A stretch of 64,000 nucleotides of DNA from Stieleria sp. JC731 (GTDB lineage Bacteria > Planctomycetota > Planctomycetia > Pirellulales > Pirellulaceae): the NCBI RefSeq assembly GCF_020966635.1, contig NZ_JAJKFQ010000005.1:372001-436000 (forward strand), given 5' to 3'. Position 1 is the stretch's first letter. Every line of letters begins with the position of its first letter. Shown here one piece after another: positions 33,146-42,071 of this stretch. A program made the translations under genes and the position numbers. Below the pieces are notes generated by a model, which searched no databases, was not told the DNA's origin, and worked only from the letters and a program-made list of their open reading frames with translations.

Positions 33146-34126
33146 TCAAGTCGACTGATTCGAATTTGTGAACCAACGAAGCTTGGCGACTGGAACCCGG
33201 TGGCCAAGCTCGGGGTCGGTCCAGATCAACGGAGGTTTCAGTTCGGTGCTTGAAGTTATCCGGTCGTCGAGATAGTAGCCGATGGTCGCTTGCCGATCAT
33301 GAGTTGAAAGCACTGATTGACTTCCAGGGTGTTCTTCTTGGTTCACCACTTGAGTGCGACTGGCATCACGCCAAAGGTCACCATCCTCATCGCGAGTCAC
33401 ATGCGCCGTGACAAATGGTGATGTGCCTAGTGCCGCCGCTACGTTGACAGTCTGTGGTTGGCTAAAGACGTTCTCTGGTGTATCGCATTGAGCGATCTTG
33501 CCACCGTCGATGACTGCGATCCTGTCCGCAAGACGCATTGCTTCGGAACCATCATGAGTCACATGAATCGTCACGCCGTGACTGTTCTGATGGGTCATGC
33601 GAAGGTCCTGCTCGATGCGAAACTTAGCGGCAGCATCGATTGCCGAAAGAGGCTCGTCGTACAGGCGGATGTTGGCGCCAGAAACGATTGCTTTTGCTAA
33701 GGCGGCTCGCTTTCGTTGGCCTCCACTGAGTTGTTCTGGCAATCGATCGAGTAGGTGAGAGATGCCCAAGCTTTCGGCTGCCTGCGAGATCAGTTCGCTT
33801 GCTCCTTTCGCGGAACGAGATTCTTTCAGTCCCAACGCGATGCTTTGCGAGATCTTCAGATGTGGGTAGAGGCCGTTGTCCTGCGGCACGAACGCGACAC
33901 GCCGTTTGCGTGCGGGAATGCATCTTGCGTTTTGCCCGTTTAGTTCAACGGTTCCCGACGACGGTTGCAGAAGGCCCGCGATCAGACGCAGCAGAGTCGT
34001 TTTCCCACAGCCGCTAGCACCCAGTATCACCAGGTACTCGCCGTCTTGGACATCAAGGCACAGATCGGAAAGGACTCGGGTGTGGCCAAAGTTGACAGAA
34101 ACGTTCTGAAGTCGGACGGTCGACAT
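33146..34126 (-). CDS. ABC transporter ATP-binding protein (MalK/CysA type)
   Basis: The start is set at ATG 34126 (MSTVRLQNVSVNFG), giving 326 residues; the upstream open frame lacks domain character. The ATPase domain shows Walker A GASGCGKTT, Q-loop FVPQDNGLYPHL, signature LSGGQRKRAALAKAI, Walker B region IRLYDEPLSAID and the switch His in HVTHDGSEA. The C-terminal 90 residues look like a TOBE-type regulatory tail. The family energises import of sugars or small ions. No permease or binding protein is adjacent, so it may serve a transporter encoded elsewhere. Confidence 0.85.
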   Translation of the reverse strand: MSTVRLQNVSVNFGHTRVLSDLCLDVQDGEYLVILGASGCGKTTLLRLIAGLLQPSSGTVELNGQNARCIPARKRRVAFVPQDNGLYPHLKISQSIALGLKESRSAKGASELISQAAESLGISHLLDRLPEQLSGGQRKRAALAKAIVSGANIRLYDEPLSAIDAAAKFRIEQDLRMTHQNSHGVTIHVTHDGSEAMRLADRIAVIDGGKIAQCDTPENVFSQPQTVNVAAALGTSPFVTAHVTRDEDGDLWRDASRTQVVNQEEHPGSQSVLSTHDRQATIGYYLDDRITSSTELKPPLIWTDPELGHRVPVAKLRWFTNSNQST

Positions 34127-34535
34127 AGGCTTGGATACCGCTGGCAAGTTCGAGACGCCGTGCAAATCAATTGATGCACATCGAGGCAAGACTCTTAGTG
34201 CATGTTTGTGCATTCGGCGTTGAAAGCACTTGGATAATGTAACAAAGCCCACGTTAGTCAAAGTCGTAAACCGACAGAGTGATTGTGTATGCACCGGGTG
34301 ACTTTGACGACTGGTTCGGTCGTCGGCGATTTTCCTGTTGTGGCAGATCACACACTCTTGTTGTTGGGGGCCAGCATTGATGGTCGATCACGACGGTGGG
34401 ATTGTCATGGATTTGTCACACGCAGGATTGGTGACAGTGATGACCGAGGCAATTCCACCGAGCAGGGACTCGCTTGGTGGGGTGTCGCCAAAGATTGAGC
34501 GATCGACCGGTGAATGCTCGCCACCACTATCAAGG
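34127..34535. other. Divergent intergenic region
   Basis: About 410 bases between the ABC gene and an exported-protein gene. A perfect 9-bp inverted repeat, GTCAAAGTC (34257-34265) and GACTTTGAC (34300-34308), with a 34-nt spacer could be an operator or a weak hairpin. No ORF has coding character. Confidence 0.4.
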
Positions 34536-35345
34536 ATGAAAGGAATCATGCGACGGACCATTACAGGAATGATTGCGTTGGGGTTGTTGGCTAGTTCGAC
34601 TGATGTTTCAGTTCTAGCAGATCAACCGACTCAAACAGTCCTTTTGGATGCACCACGGTGGGCGATGGTGCCACAAGAGGAAGCGGCAGACGATTTGACT
34701 CCGATCGAGAGTCCGTCGTTGAAATCGAAGGATGACGATACACTGCGTGGCGCTCTGGAAATGTTAGCCGAAGAAGGCGGCGACGATGAGCTACAGATCG
34801 AAAGCGGCAGTCGGGCACCAGAACTAGATTCTGATGAGTCCAACGAATCGCTGTTCGCAGGTCGGAAAACACAGTTCACCGAGGGGCGTTTTGCACTGCC
34901 GCCGATCGCCGCGTTGACAACTGACACGCATGAAATCGGCAACGGGGAGACCCCCAAGGGATTTCGCCAAGGAGAGCAGGCTGTACTAGTTCCATTGCCA
35001 GAAAGCGGTGCCGATCGGGACGCGTCCTGGTATTGGAGCCAGCGATACTGGGCAGCGTCCAACAACTTCTCGCATCCACTGTATTTTGAGGATCGAATGT
35101 TGGAGCGGCATGGACATTCGCGATTCCCGCATTTGCAGCCATTAGCGTCAGCAGGTCGGTTCGCCACGCAATTTGCCATGTTGCCATATTTGGTTGCGAT
35201 CACGCCGCCCTACGAGTGCCAGTATTCGCTGGGGTACTACAGAGCCGGGTCATGTGTCCCTGCTTTCTTGGGACGGGCTCCTTATCAGCGAAAAGCAGCG
35301 ATCGCGCAGGCAGCTGTAATGGGCGGTTTGACCGCGATGCCCTAG
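34536..35345 (+). CDS. Exported protein of unknown function
   Basis: From ATG 34536 (MKGIMRRTITGMIALGLLAS, GGAT upstream) the product is 269 residues with a signal peptide ending near VLA/DQ; an ATG at 34548 is an alternative. An acidic linker (residues about 40-110) precedes a region with SWYWSQRYWAASNNFSHPLY followed by FEDRMLERHG. Such a YFED-type segment recurs, as I recall, in planctomycete exported proteins, whose role is unknown. The C-terminus contains hydrophobic ATQFAMLPYLVAITPPY. Its TAG stop lies inside the left end of a MITE-like element, so the C-terminus may have been set by insertion. Confidence 0.7.
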   Translation: MKGIMRRTITGMIALGLLASSTDVSVLADQPTQTVLLDAPRWAMVPQEEAADDLTPIESPSLKSKDDDTLRGALEMLAEEGGDDELQIESGSRAPELDSDESNESLFAGRKTQFTEGRFALPPIAALTTDTHEIGNGETPKGFRQGEQAVLVPLPESGADRDASWYWSQRYWAASNNFSHPLYFEDRMLERHGHSRFPHLQPLASAGRFATQFAMLPYLVAITPPYECQYSLGYYRAGSCVPAFLGRAPYQRKAAIAQAAVMGGLTAMP

Positions 35346-35560
35346 TGCTTCGTTCCAACTCGATTTTAGGATTAGTCATATGGCGTTAGCCACGGTTACG
35401 GTGCATTAACCGGGGCTAACGCCCGTCGGCTGATGAATCGGACCCGCTTGGTTTTTGGATTAGCCGTATGGCGTTAGCCACGGTTTGAGTGCAATAACCG
35501 GGGCTAACGCCCGTCGGCTGATGGTTCGAACCCGTATTTTCATATGGAACGAAACACTAG
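35342..35560. mobile_element. MITE-like element with terminal inverted repeats
   Basis: CTAGTGCTTCGTTCCA (35342-35357) and its inverted copy TGGAACGAAACACTAG (35545-35560) differ at one position and flank two 88-bp direct repeats. Each direct repeat contains a hairpin formed by GGCGTTAGCCACGGTT and AACCGGGGCTAACGCC. No ORF is inside. Size, terminal inverted repeats and absence of coding capacity suggest a non-autonomous mobile element; no transposase in the window would move it. Confidence 0.6.
35367..35542. repeat. Two 88-bp tandem palindromic repeats
   Basis: Units start at about 35367 and 35455. Corresponding landmarks (ATGGCGTTAGCC at 35380 and 35468; AACCGGGGC at 35408 and 35496) are exactly 88 bp apart. 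The core is shared with the repeats at 300-616, 16703-16768 and 56706-57028. Confidence 0.9.
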
Positions 35561-35567
35561 TGAGATT

Positions 35568-35609
35568 TCTGCGGAATCGGGTTTGAAGAGCGGTAGATCA
35601 TTCCGCAGA
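35568..35609. other. Perfect 10-bp inverted repeat
   Basis: TCTGCGGAAT (35568-35577) and ATTCCGCAGA (35600-35609) with a 22-nt spacer lie just outside the MITE-like element. They could be a hairpin or an operator for the membrane-protein gene that follows. Confidence 0.55.
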
Positions 35610-35781
35610 TACATTTCACACATAGCAAAAGCGATGCGCCAACTGGACGAATCAGGTGTTCAGTTGGCCGTTATGTCGACCGACGCCGGCGGTTGCTGAA
35701 TCGAAAAGGGGCTTTCGATCAGTCACGGCGTCGGGTAGAAAAGTGCTTTCTGCCATTCTTGCCATACTTGGATGATCGAAG

Positions 35782-36324
35782 ATGATCTACCTGCTGACTT
35801 TGATTGCCGTCGCGTCTCGCTTTTTGCCACACCCACCCAATTTCGCCTGCATCGGTGCTCTGGGGTTGTTCGCTGGCTGTTATGTCGCGGGTCGACGTGC
35901 TTACCTGGTGCCGCTGGTCGCGTTGGCGGCAAGTGACATCATCGGCCAGCTGTTTTCCGTTTCAGGAATGGGATTCTATCGTCCTGAGCAAATGCTGTTT
36001 GTGTATTTGGGGCTTTTTGCATCCGTCGCAATGGGGCGTTTGACACGTCAAGATTCTGGTGCTGCTTGGAAGCGTCTTCCATTTGCCGTTCTAGCGGCTT
36101 CGACGACTTTCTTTGTGATCAGCAACATCGGCGTCTGGTTGGGACCATGGTATCCCACCACATTTGAGGGGTTGGTCGCCTGCTTTACGGCGGCGATTCC
36201 GTTTTACGGCTTCACGATGGCCGGAGATTTTTTCTTTGCCGCTGCAATGTTCGGTGCAATGGAAATGAGTCGTATCCAGTCGCGAGGGAACGCCCTCGCT
36301 GCAACCGCGACAACCGCTACATAA
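35782..36324 (+). CDS. Small integral membrane protein (DUF6580-like)
   Basis: The 180-residue product has about five hydrophobic segments and starts inside the first (MIYLLTLIAVASRFLPHPPN). PHPPNFACIGALGLFAGCYV, GPWYPTT and FYGFTMAGDFFFAAAMFGAME are the most characteristic parts and match my memory of the small DUF6580 family, which resembles substrate-binding membrane subunits of vitamin transporters. Function is unproven. It is monocistronic, ending in a terminator. Confidence 0.7.
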   Translation: MIYLLTLIAVASRFLPHPPNFACIGALGLFAGCYVAGRRAYLVPLVALAASDIIGQLFSVSGMGFYRPEQMLFVYLGLFASVAMGRLTRQDSGAAWKRLPFAVLAASTTFFVISNIGVWLGPWYPTTFEGLVACFTAAIPFYGFTMAGDFFFAAAMFGAMEMSRIQSRGNALAATATTAT

Positions 36325-36352
36325 CGAATCCATTTAGAAAAGATTCGAACGC

Positions 36353-36390
36353 CAGGCCGAGGACGAAAACACGTTCTCGGCTTGTTTTTT
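36353..36390 (+). terminator. Rho-independent terminator
   Basis: CAGGCCGAGGACG and CGTTCTCGGCTTG form an imperfect stem with a small A-rich loop, followed by TTTTTT. It ends the membrane-protein gene. Confidence 0.8.
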
Positions 36391-36579
36391 GCGCGTTTTG
36401 GGACTTCAAATAAGTGGCTATGAGACAAGGCTTTTGGGCGGTTATCGAGCGTTCCTAAACGCAAATAGGGAAAGTCAAGCGTCTGGGGGAATACCGACAT
36501 CCATTGCGGAAATCGGGCAAAACAAAGGATTTACTGCGGAACTTCGACTTTGCGACATGCGTCAGACCCGGGTGATTCG

Positions 36580-36607
36580 TTGACACACTACTCGCCCCAA
36601 CTAGAAT
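36580..36607 (+). promoter_or_regulatory. Sigma70-type promoter of the giant protein gene
   Basis: A perfect TTGACA (36580-36585) and TAGAAT (36602-36607) are separated by 16 nt. They lie about 305 nt before the start codon at 36912. Confidence 0.65.
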
Positions 36608-36614
36608 CGCAGCC

Positions 36615-36911
36615 AACCCTTATCCAATCGCCTCAAGCTTCGCATTTTACCCATCCTTCTGATTGGGCGAGCACTACGTATTTTGCAATGCTCGGCATTT
36701 AAATGTCCGATGTCAGTCAAACGTGCGTCAGCTCAGTGCTGCAGCATTCGGTGTGAATTCGAGACGCTGTGGCTGATAAGAGAATGGATTTAATTAGCTC
36801 GGCGAGTTCGGTGGAATTACACTGCTGGCTCGCGAATATTCCCAACCTGTCCCGCGACTTGGCCCGCCTTTCTGATCCATCCAAAGCCGGGTTTATAAGT
36901 AGAGACCTTCG
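36615..36911 (+). other. Long untranslated leader of the giant protein gene
   Basis: If the promoter at 36580 is used, the transcript has a leader of about 295 nt. It contains a short inverted repeat (CGAGCA near 36669 and TGCTCG near 36690). No ORF of note is present and I recognise no riboswitch. Confidence 0.4.
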
Positions 36912-39900
36912 ATGATCCGACGAACACTTTCCGATTCTTCACGCCGCGATGCGGCCAAGGGCAACCGAAAGCGAATTGCGCGTTCCGGGCAAAAGCGGCG
37001 TTTGCTGATGGAGAATCTGGAGGGTCGGCGCCTGCTAGCGTCCGACACCGCGTTTACTCCTGTTCCTGTCGACCCAGCGTTGTTCGCCGCACAGCTGCCG
37101 CGAAATGTGGGCACCGTCACTGCGATGCAGATTGGCGAAAATGAGACCGCAGGGGTGCGGGGTGGGAACGACACCATCGCGACGGCACAGGTGCTTCCTT
37201 TGGGAACACTGGCCAGCCAAGAGGACACGATCGACGTCTCTGGTTCGTTGAACATCAGTTTCAATTCCCAGAACCAAATCATCTCGGACGTCGATTACTT
37301 CGCGGTCGACCTTCAAGCCGGCGACATTTTGGACATCGCGTTGATCGGCGCCCAAGGCAACTTCAGCGTTTCCTACGGACCTGGAACTCAAGCTCCAGGT
37401 CGTTTCTGGTTTGGTACCGATTCGAACCAGTCGCTTTTGGATCCTGTGACTGGTGAAGTGCTGTACGCCAAGGGGTCACCACTGCAAACGTTGGGTAGTG
37501 CGGTTGGCGCCCAAGTTGTGCCAGAAACAGGACGCTACTACATCGGCTTGGCTCCTGCTGCCGTCAGCGCTAACTACACGATGGGCTTGCGTGCATACCG
37601 CCCCGTGATTGAGCAAGCCCCACTGGGTGCTCAGCAAATCATGTATCTCGATTTCGATGGTGGGTTCTATCCCAGCAGCGAAATCAGCGGTTCGACATTG
37701 CCGTTGGGCATGGTTCGATTTGACCGCTTGGTCGACAACCTGGGCGTACTAGGGTTTACCAACCCGACGCAGGTCGATGGTGACCTTTTGCAGCAGCAGA
37801 TTCTTGCTGAAGTCCGTGATCATTACGACACGATCACGGTTTATGGCAACAATGGCGATTACGATGAAACCGGCATCGGTGGCCAATACGGAATCACAAT
37901 TGTCAGCTCTTTGGAGTGCCCCGAGTTTGGTGACCGCAGTGCTTGTGCGGTTGGCAACACTGACCTGACCAACAACCCGCTTGTGACGCGTGTTATGGTC
38001 GGCGGATTGGTTTCAAACACCGGTATCGACGGAGTCTACGGGATCGCAGAATCGGTCGACGTGGGTAACTTCCGTCCCGGTGAAATCACGACCGTTGTAC
38101 TCGATCAGATTTCAGCTCTGACGACGACAATTCCACGTTCACCTGCTGTAAGCGAATTGGATGTCATTTCCAAATTCCTTGGCGGCGTGATCTCTCACGA
38201 AGCAGGCCACACGTTTGGAGAGCGACATACATCGCCTAACAACGGCACAGACAACATCATGGATGCTGGTGGTGTCGCACAAGCGTTGATCGATAATTTG
38301 GTTGGTCCAGGCCCCGATGGAATTGTCGGAACAGTTGATGACGTTGCTCCAATCTTCGCCCGCGAAGATATGTTTGAGCTTGCCGAAGGCTTCTTTGGCT
38401 ACACCCGAACTGCGGCATCGCTGTCATTCGAACTGTCGACCGGTCGAGCGACTTCAACTATTACCGGACGTGTCTTTAATGATGCGAACCGCGACGGTGC
38501 CTTCAACGGCGATGCTGGACTAGCTGGCATCACGGTTTACGCTGACCTCGACGGCGACCGCGTACTTGATGCGACCGAGCCTTCTTCGGTCTCCGCAGCG
38601 GACGGATCCTACCGATTGGACGTTGCACCTGGCGTGACCTACACCGTCGTTGCACAGACCCCCGCACAATATGTCGCCAGCACGTCGACCGAACGCAGTG
38701 CGACCGCCGGAACCACCGACTTGAACTTCGGTTTCACCAAAGTCGTTTCGGATGTGACCGGGATCAAGTTTGCTGACCTTAACGGAAACGGCCAATTCGA
38801 TACCAACGAGCAAGGGCTCGAAGGTGTCTACATCTACCTTGACTTGGACGGTGACGATCGGCCTGACCTCGGTGAGCCATCGGATGTCACCGATGCAAAC
38901 GGTTACTACTCGATCGACTTCCCAGGCCCAGGCACCTACACCATTCGGGAAGTTGTCGAAGCAGGCTTCCAGCAGACATTCCCCGCCAGTGGCGAGCACA
39001 TCGTCACCTATGACGGTATCGGGCTGACTGACAACTATAACTTCGGTAACCTGCCATCGCGTGACTACGGCGATGCCCCGGATACCTACCTGACATCAGT
39101 CGCGGCAGGTGGACCTAGCCACGGAATCTCACAAGCGGTTGGACTTGGTACTTTGGTCGACCGTGAAGTGGACGGTTTTCCAACTGCCACCGCACTTGGC
39201 GACGACAACAACAACGTTGACGACGAAGACGGTATCCAATTGCTTTCGCCGCTCGGACCCGGCGGAACCGCGACGATCCAAGTCAACGCACGAAACACCT
39301 CGGGACAACCGGCTTATCTACAGGGCTGGATCGACTTCAATGCCAACGGCGTCTTCGATGCCTCAGAGCAAGTCATCACCAACGCCAATGTCGCTGCGGG
39401 ACTTTCGAATGTTACCGTTAGCGTTCCAGCAAATGCCGTCATCGGTTCGACTTATGCTCGCTTCCGTTACAGCCCAACAGCGGGCATCGGACCAGCAGGT
39501 GATGCTGACTTGGGTGAAGTCGAAGATTACCAGTTCGACATCTTGCAACAGGCATCGGTAGCCAACGATGACACGTTCACCGTTTCGCGCAACTCGCTGT
39601 CAAACGAATTGGACGTACTCGGCAATGATTTCCAGTCGAGCCTGACGGAACTGACGGTCGTCACCTTGAACACCAACGGAACTTCCGGTGTTGTAACGAT
39701 CGCTGGTGACGGCAAGTCGGTCTTCTACACGCCACGCAATGGCTTTACCGGACGCGACGTCTTCCAGTACACCGTACAAGACCAAGCTGGTAACCGATAT
39801 TCGGCCGAAGCGGTGGTGACGGTCAGCTTCCAATCGAACGTCCCAATCGCGGTTGACGATACGTTCGACATTCCACAGGGATCGACCAACCGACCTCTGA

Positions 39901-41906
39901 ATGTTCTGGACAACGACGTTCCTAGCATCGCCGGTGGCATTCGAATCGTATCTGTTACCGCGGGCGATCAGGGCGGTACGGTGACGATGGAAGGCGGCGG
40001 ACAAACGATTCGCTATACCCCAGTGGCTGGCTTTACCGGTACAGAGCAATTCACCTATAGCATTCAAGATGCCAATGGTGTCACCAGCCAAGCGACGGTG
40101 ACGGTGAATTCGCAGCCGGGGGCACGTGCAGATGACTTGGTCGACTTCACGATCGGCATCTACGATGTTACCAACAATCAACCGATCTCAAGCGTTCAGG
40201 TTGGCCAAGAGTTCTACGTCCGAGTCTTCGTCCAGGAACTCAACAATCAAGTCTTCGATCCAGAAGGCGTTGCATCAGCCTTCTTGGACCTGCTGTACTC
40301 AGATGGTTTGGTCGCAACGCAAGACACGATGAGTGGCGATGCGTTTGGCTTTGACATCACCTTCGGACCAAACTTCCAAGGTAGCGGATTCCAGCTCGGC
40401 GACGCTTCGATTCCTGGTGTGATCGACGAAGTCGGTGCCGTTCAACCGATCCCAGGTGACGGCAACTTGATCCAGCACAGTGATCCGGCCGAATTGTTCA
40501 CCTTGACCATGACAGCAGTCTCGCCTGGGGTAGCAGTCTTCGCCGCAGACCCGGCTGACACGGCGGTTGCGGAAACCATTTTGGTCGGTGAAGACACCGC
40601 ACTGACCCCAGCACAGCAGCGTTTGGGCCGAACCGAGTTGACGATCTTCCCACAGTCGGACAACTTTGCCAGTGCGATTGACGACGCGTTCATGGTCGGA
40701 ACCGACAGCAACGGAGTTGTCATCAGTGCGGCAAACGGTCCAAACACCTTGGATGTACTCGATAACGATATCTTCGGGCCGACCAATAGCTTGCTCGAGC
40801 GTGGCATCGGAATCGACGCTTCGTTGGGAACCGTTAGCTTCGATGACAACGGCACACCTAGCGACCTGACCGACGACTTCGTCACTTACTTCGCCAATAG
40901 CAATGCCAGCGGCTACGACCGCTTCACGTACTACATCGTTTCTGGTGATGGCGTGCGTAGCGTTGCTGAAGTAACCCTGGCCATCGGCGACGCCGCGGGC
41001 GATGATGACTTGGTCGAAGTGTCCTTCGGATTGGTCGATCAACTCGGCAACTCGATCGCCTCGGTCAACTCGGGCGATACCTTTGGCGTTCAAGTCTTTG
41101 TCGAAGACCTGCGATCTGCGATCGATGGCAACACGTTTGTCTTCGCCAGCTACATGGACATGCTATACGATTCTGGCGTCCTGAGCCCCGGTTCGGTTCC
41201 TACGGGAAGCCGCTTCGATTTCGATGTCGCCTTTGACAGCGACTTTGACGCGTCCGCCGGTGTAGGTACTGCCGCTCGTGACGGAATCATCGATGAGTTC
41301 GGTTCACTGCTTCGTCAAACGGTTGCGGAATCCGGCAGCGTTGCCGAACCAAACCTGATGGCGACCGTTTACTTCACCGCAGGCCCAGTTGCTTCGACCA
41401 CCGTGACACGCGTCAAAGCAAGCCCTGCCGACTCGTCGCCATTCCAAGACACCCTGTTGTTCGACCGCGACCAACCGGTGCCGGTATCACAGATCCGCTA
41501 CGATGTTCTGGATATCACGATCAATCCTGTAAGCTCGCTACAAAACCAAGCGATGCCTGAGGACGTCAACAATGACGGAATTGTGACTCCTTCGGATGCG
41601 TTGTCAGTCATTAATGCACTGGGACGTTTGGGCGAAGGCGAACAAGCTGATTCGGGATCATTCACGGACGTCAACGGTGACTTCCAAACATCACCGATCG
41701 ATGCATTGATGGTGATCAACTACTTGGCTGTTCAAATCGCATCAGAAGGTGGCGAAGGCGAATCGGTTGGATCTGGCCTAACCGCCAGCAATGATTCGGC
41801 AATCACCGATCTGTCAGGTTCCGTCGGATTGATGACTTCGGATGCCGATGACGACGATGACGATTTCTTGTCCTTGTTGGCTCAAGACCAGTCATCATTG
41901 GCATAA
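36912..41906 (+). CDS. Giant secreted modular protein: metzincin-like, SdrD-B, GEVED, cadherin-like, dockerin
   Basis: The 1,664-residue product opens with a basic stretch and the planctomycete export motif LMENLEGRRLLA (residues about 37-48). Residues about 250-500 contain the zinc motif SHEAGHTFGERHTS (HExxHxxGxxH, about 430), as in metzincin proteases. Two SdrD-B-like modules with calcium-type repeats (FNDANRDGAFNGDAGLAG; FADLNGNGQFDTNEQGLEG) follow at about 515-700, and a GEVED domain (GWIDFNANGVFDASEQ ... GEVEDYQF) at about 780-875. Cadherin-like Ig domains (VDDTFDIPQGS, NVLDNDV) alternate with two cohesin-like modules (from DDLVDFTIGIYD and DDLVEVSFGLVD). A dockerin (DVNNDGIVTPSDALSVIN, DVNGDFQTSPIDALMVIN) precedes an acidic tail. 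It is likely a cell-surface or secreted protease or adhesin. Confidence 0.85.
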   Translation: MIRRTLSDSSRRDAAKGNRKRIARSGQKRRLLMENLEGRRLLASDTAFTPVPVDPALFAAQLPRNVGTVTAMQIGENETAGVRGGNDTIATAQVLPLGTLASQEDTIDVSGSLNISFNSQNQIISDVDYFAVDLQAGDILDIALIGAQGNFSVSYGPGTQAPGRFWFGTDSNQSLLDPVTGEVLYAKGSPLQTLGSAVGAQVVPETGRYYIGLAPAAVSANYTMGLRAYRPVIEQAPLGAQQIMYLDFDGGFYPSSEISGSTLPLGMVRFDRLVDNLGVLGFTNPTQVDGDLLQQQILAEVRDHYDTITVYGNNGDYDETGIGGQYGITIVSSLECPEFGDRSACAVGNTDLTNNPLVTRVMVGGLVSNTGIDGVYGIAESVDVGNFRPGEITTVVLDQISALTTTIPRSPAVSELDVISKFLGGVISHEAGHTFGERHTSPNNGTDNIMDAGGVAQALIDNLVGPGPDGIVGTVDDVAPIFAREDMFELAEGFFGYTRTAASLSFELSTGRATSTITGRVFNDANRDGAFNGDAGLAGITVYADLDGDRVLDATEPSSVSAADGSYRLDVAPGVTYTVVAQTPAQYVASTSTERSATAGTTDLNFGFTKVVSDVTGIKFADLNGNGQFDTNEQGLEGVYIYLDLDGDDRPDLGEPSDVTDANGYYSIDFPGPGTYTIREVVEAGFQQTFPASGEHIVTYDGIGLTDNYNFGNLPSRDYGDAPDTYLTSVAAGGPSHGISQAVGLGTLVDREVDGFPTATALGDDNNNVDDEDGIQLLSPLGPGGTATIQVNARNTSGQPAYLQGWIDFNANGVFDASEQVITNANVAAGLSNVTVSVPANAVIGSTYARFRYSPTAGIGPAGDADLGEVEDYQFDILQQASVANDDTFTVSRNSLSNELDVLGNDFQSSLTELTVVTLNTNGTSGVVTIAGDGKSVFYTPRNGFTGRDVFQYTVQDQAGNRYSAEAVVTVSFQSNVPIAVDDTFDIPQGSTNRPLNVLDNDVPSIAGGIRIVSVTAGDQGGTVTMEGGGQTIRYTPVAGFTGTEQFTYSIQDANGVTSQATVTVNSQPGARADDLVDFTIGIYDVTNNQPISSVQVGQEFYVRVFVQELNNQVFDPEGVASAFLDLLYSDGLVATQDTMSGDAFGFDITFGPNFQGSGFQLGDASIPGVIDEVGAVQPIPGDGNLIQHSDPAELFTLTMTAVSPGVAVFAADPADTAVAETILVGEDTALTPAQQRLGRTELTIFPQSDNFASAIDDAFMVGTDSNGVVISAANGPNTLDVLDNDIFGPTNSLLERGIGIDASLGTVSFDDNGTPSDLTDDFVTYFANSNASGYDRFTYYIVSGDGVRSVAEVTLAIGDAAGDDDLVEVSFGLVDQLGNSIASVNSGDTFGVQVFVEDLRSAIDGNTFVFASYMDMLYDSGVLSPGSVPTGSRFDFDVAFDSDFDASAGVGTAARDGIIDEFGSLLRQTVAESGSVAEPNLMATVYFTAGPVASTTVTRVKASPADSSPFQDTLLFDRDQPVPVSQIRYDVLDITINPVSSLQNQAMPEDVNNDGIVTPSDALSVINALGRLGEGEQADSGSFTDVNGDFQTSPIDALMVINYLAVQIASEGGEGESVGSGLTASNDSAITDLSGSVGLMTSDADDDDDDFLSLLAQDQSSLA

Positions 41907-41980
41907 CAATCTAAACGAGCAAATCGCTGCAGCAGTCGTTTTCGAAACACTGTTGCGTGGTTCGCTCATAACCAAAACAA

Positions 41981-42020
41981 AACGCCGAGGCGAACAGAAA
42001 TGTTTGCCTTGGCGTTTTTT
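41981..42020 (+). terminator. Rho-independent terminator
   Basis: AACGCCGAGGCGAACA pairs with TGTTTGCCTTGGCGTT (a few mismatches) across a 4-nt GAAA loop and is followed by a T-run. It ends the giant gene and lies in a convergent gap. Confidence 0.9.
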
Positions 42021-42071
42021 GTTGTACCGTTCGGTCGCGGTGCGAGATTCAATCCTCGATTTGCCCAGTGA

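Noticed and set aside
40299-41093. Minus-strand frame of 264 codons within the giant gene
   Set aside because: It is the reverse shadow of Asp/Gly/Thr-rich coding sequence; the plus-strand domains here are clear.
36912-41906. Giant protein as part of a cellulosome
   Set aside because: Dockerin-like repeats are common in planctomycete surface proteins, and no glycoside hydrolase or scaffoldin gene accompanies it here.
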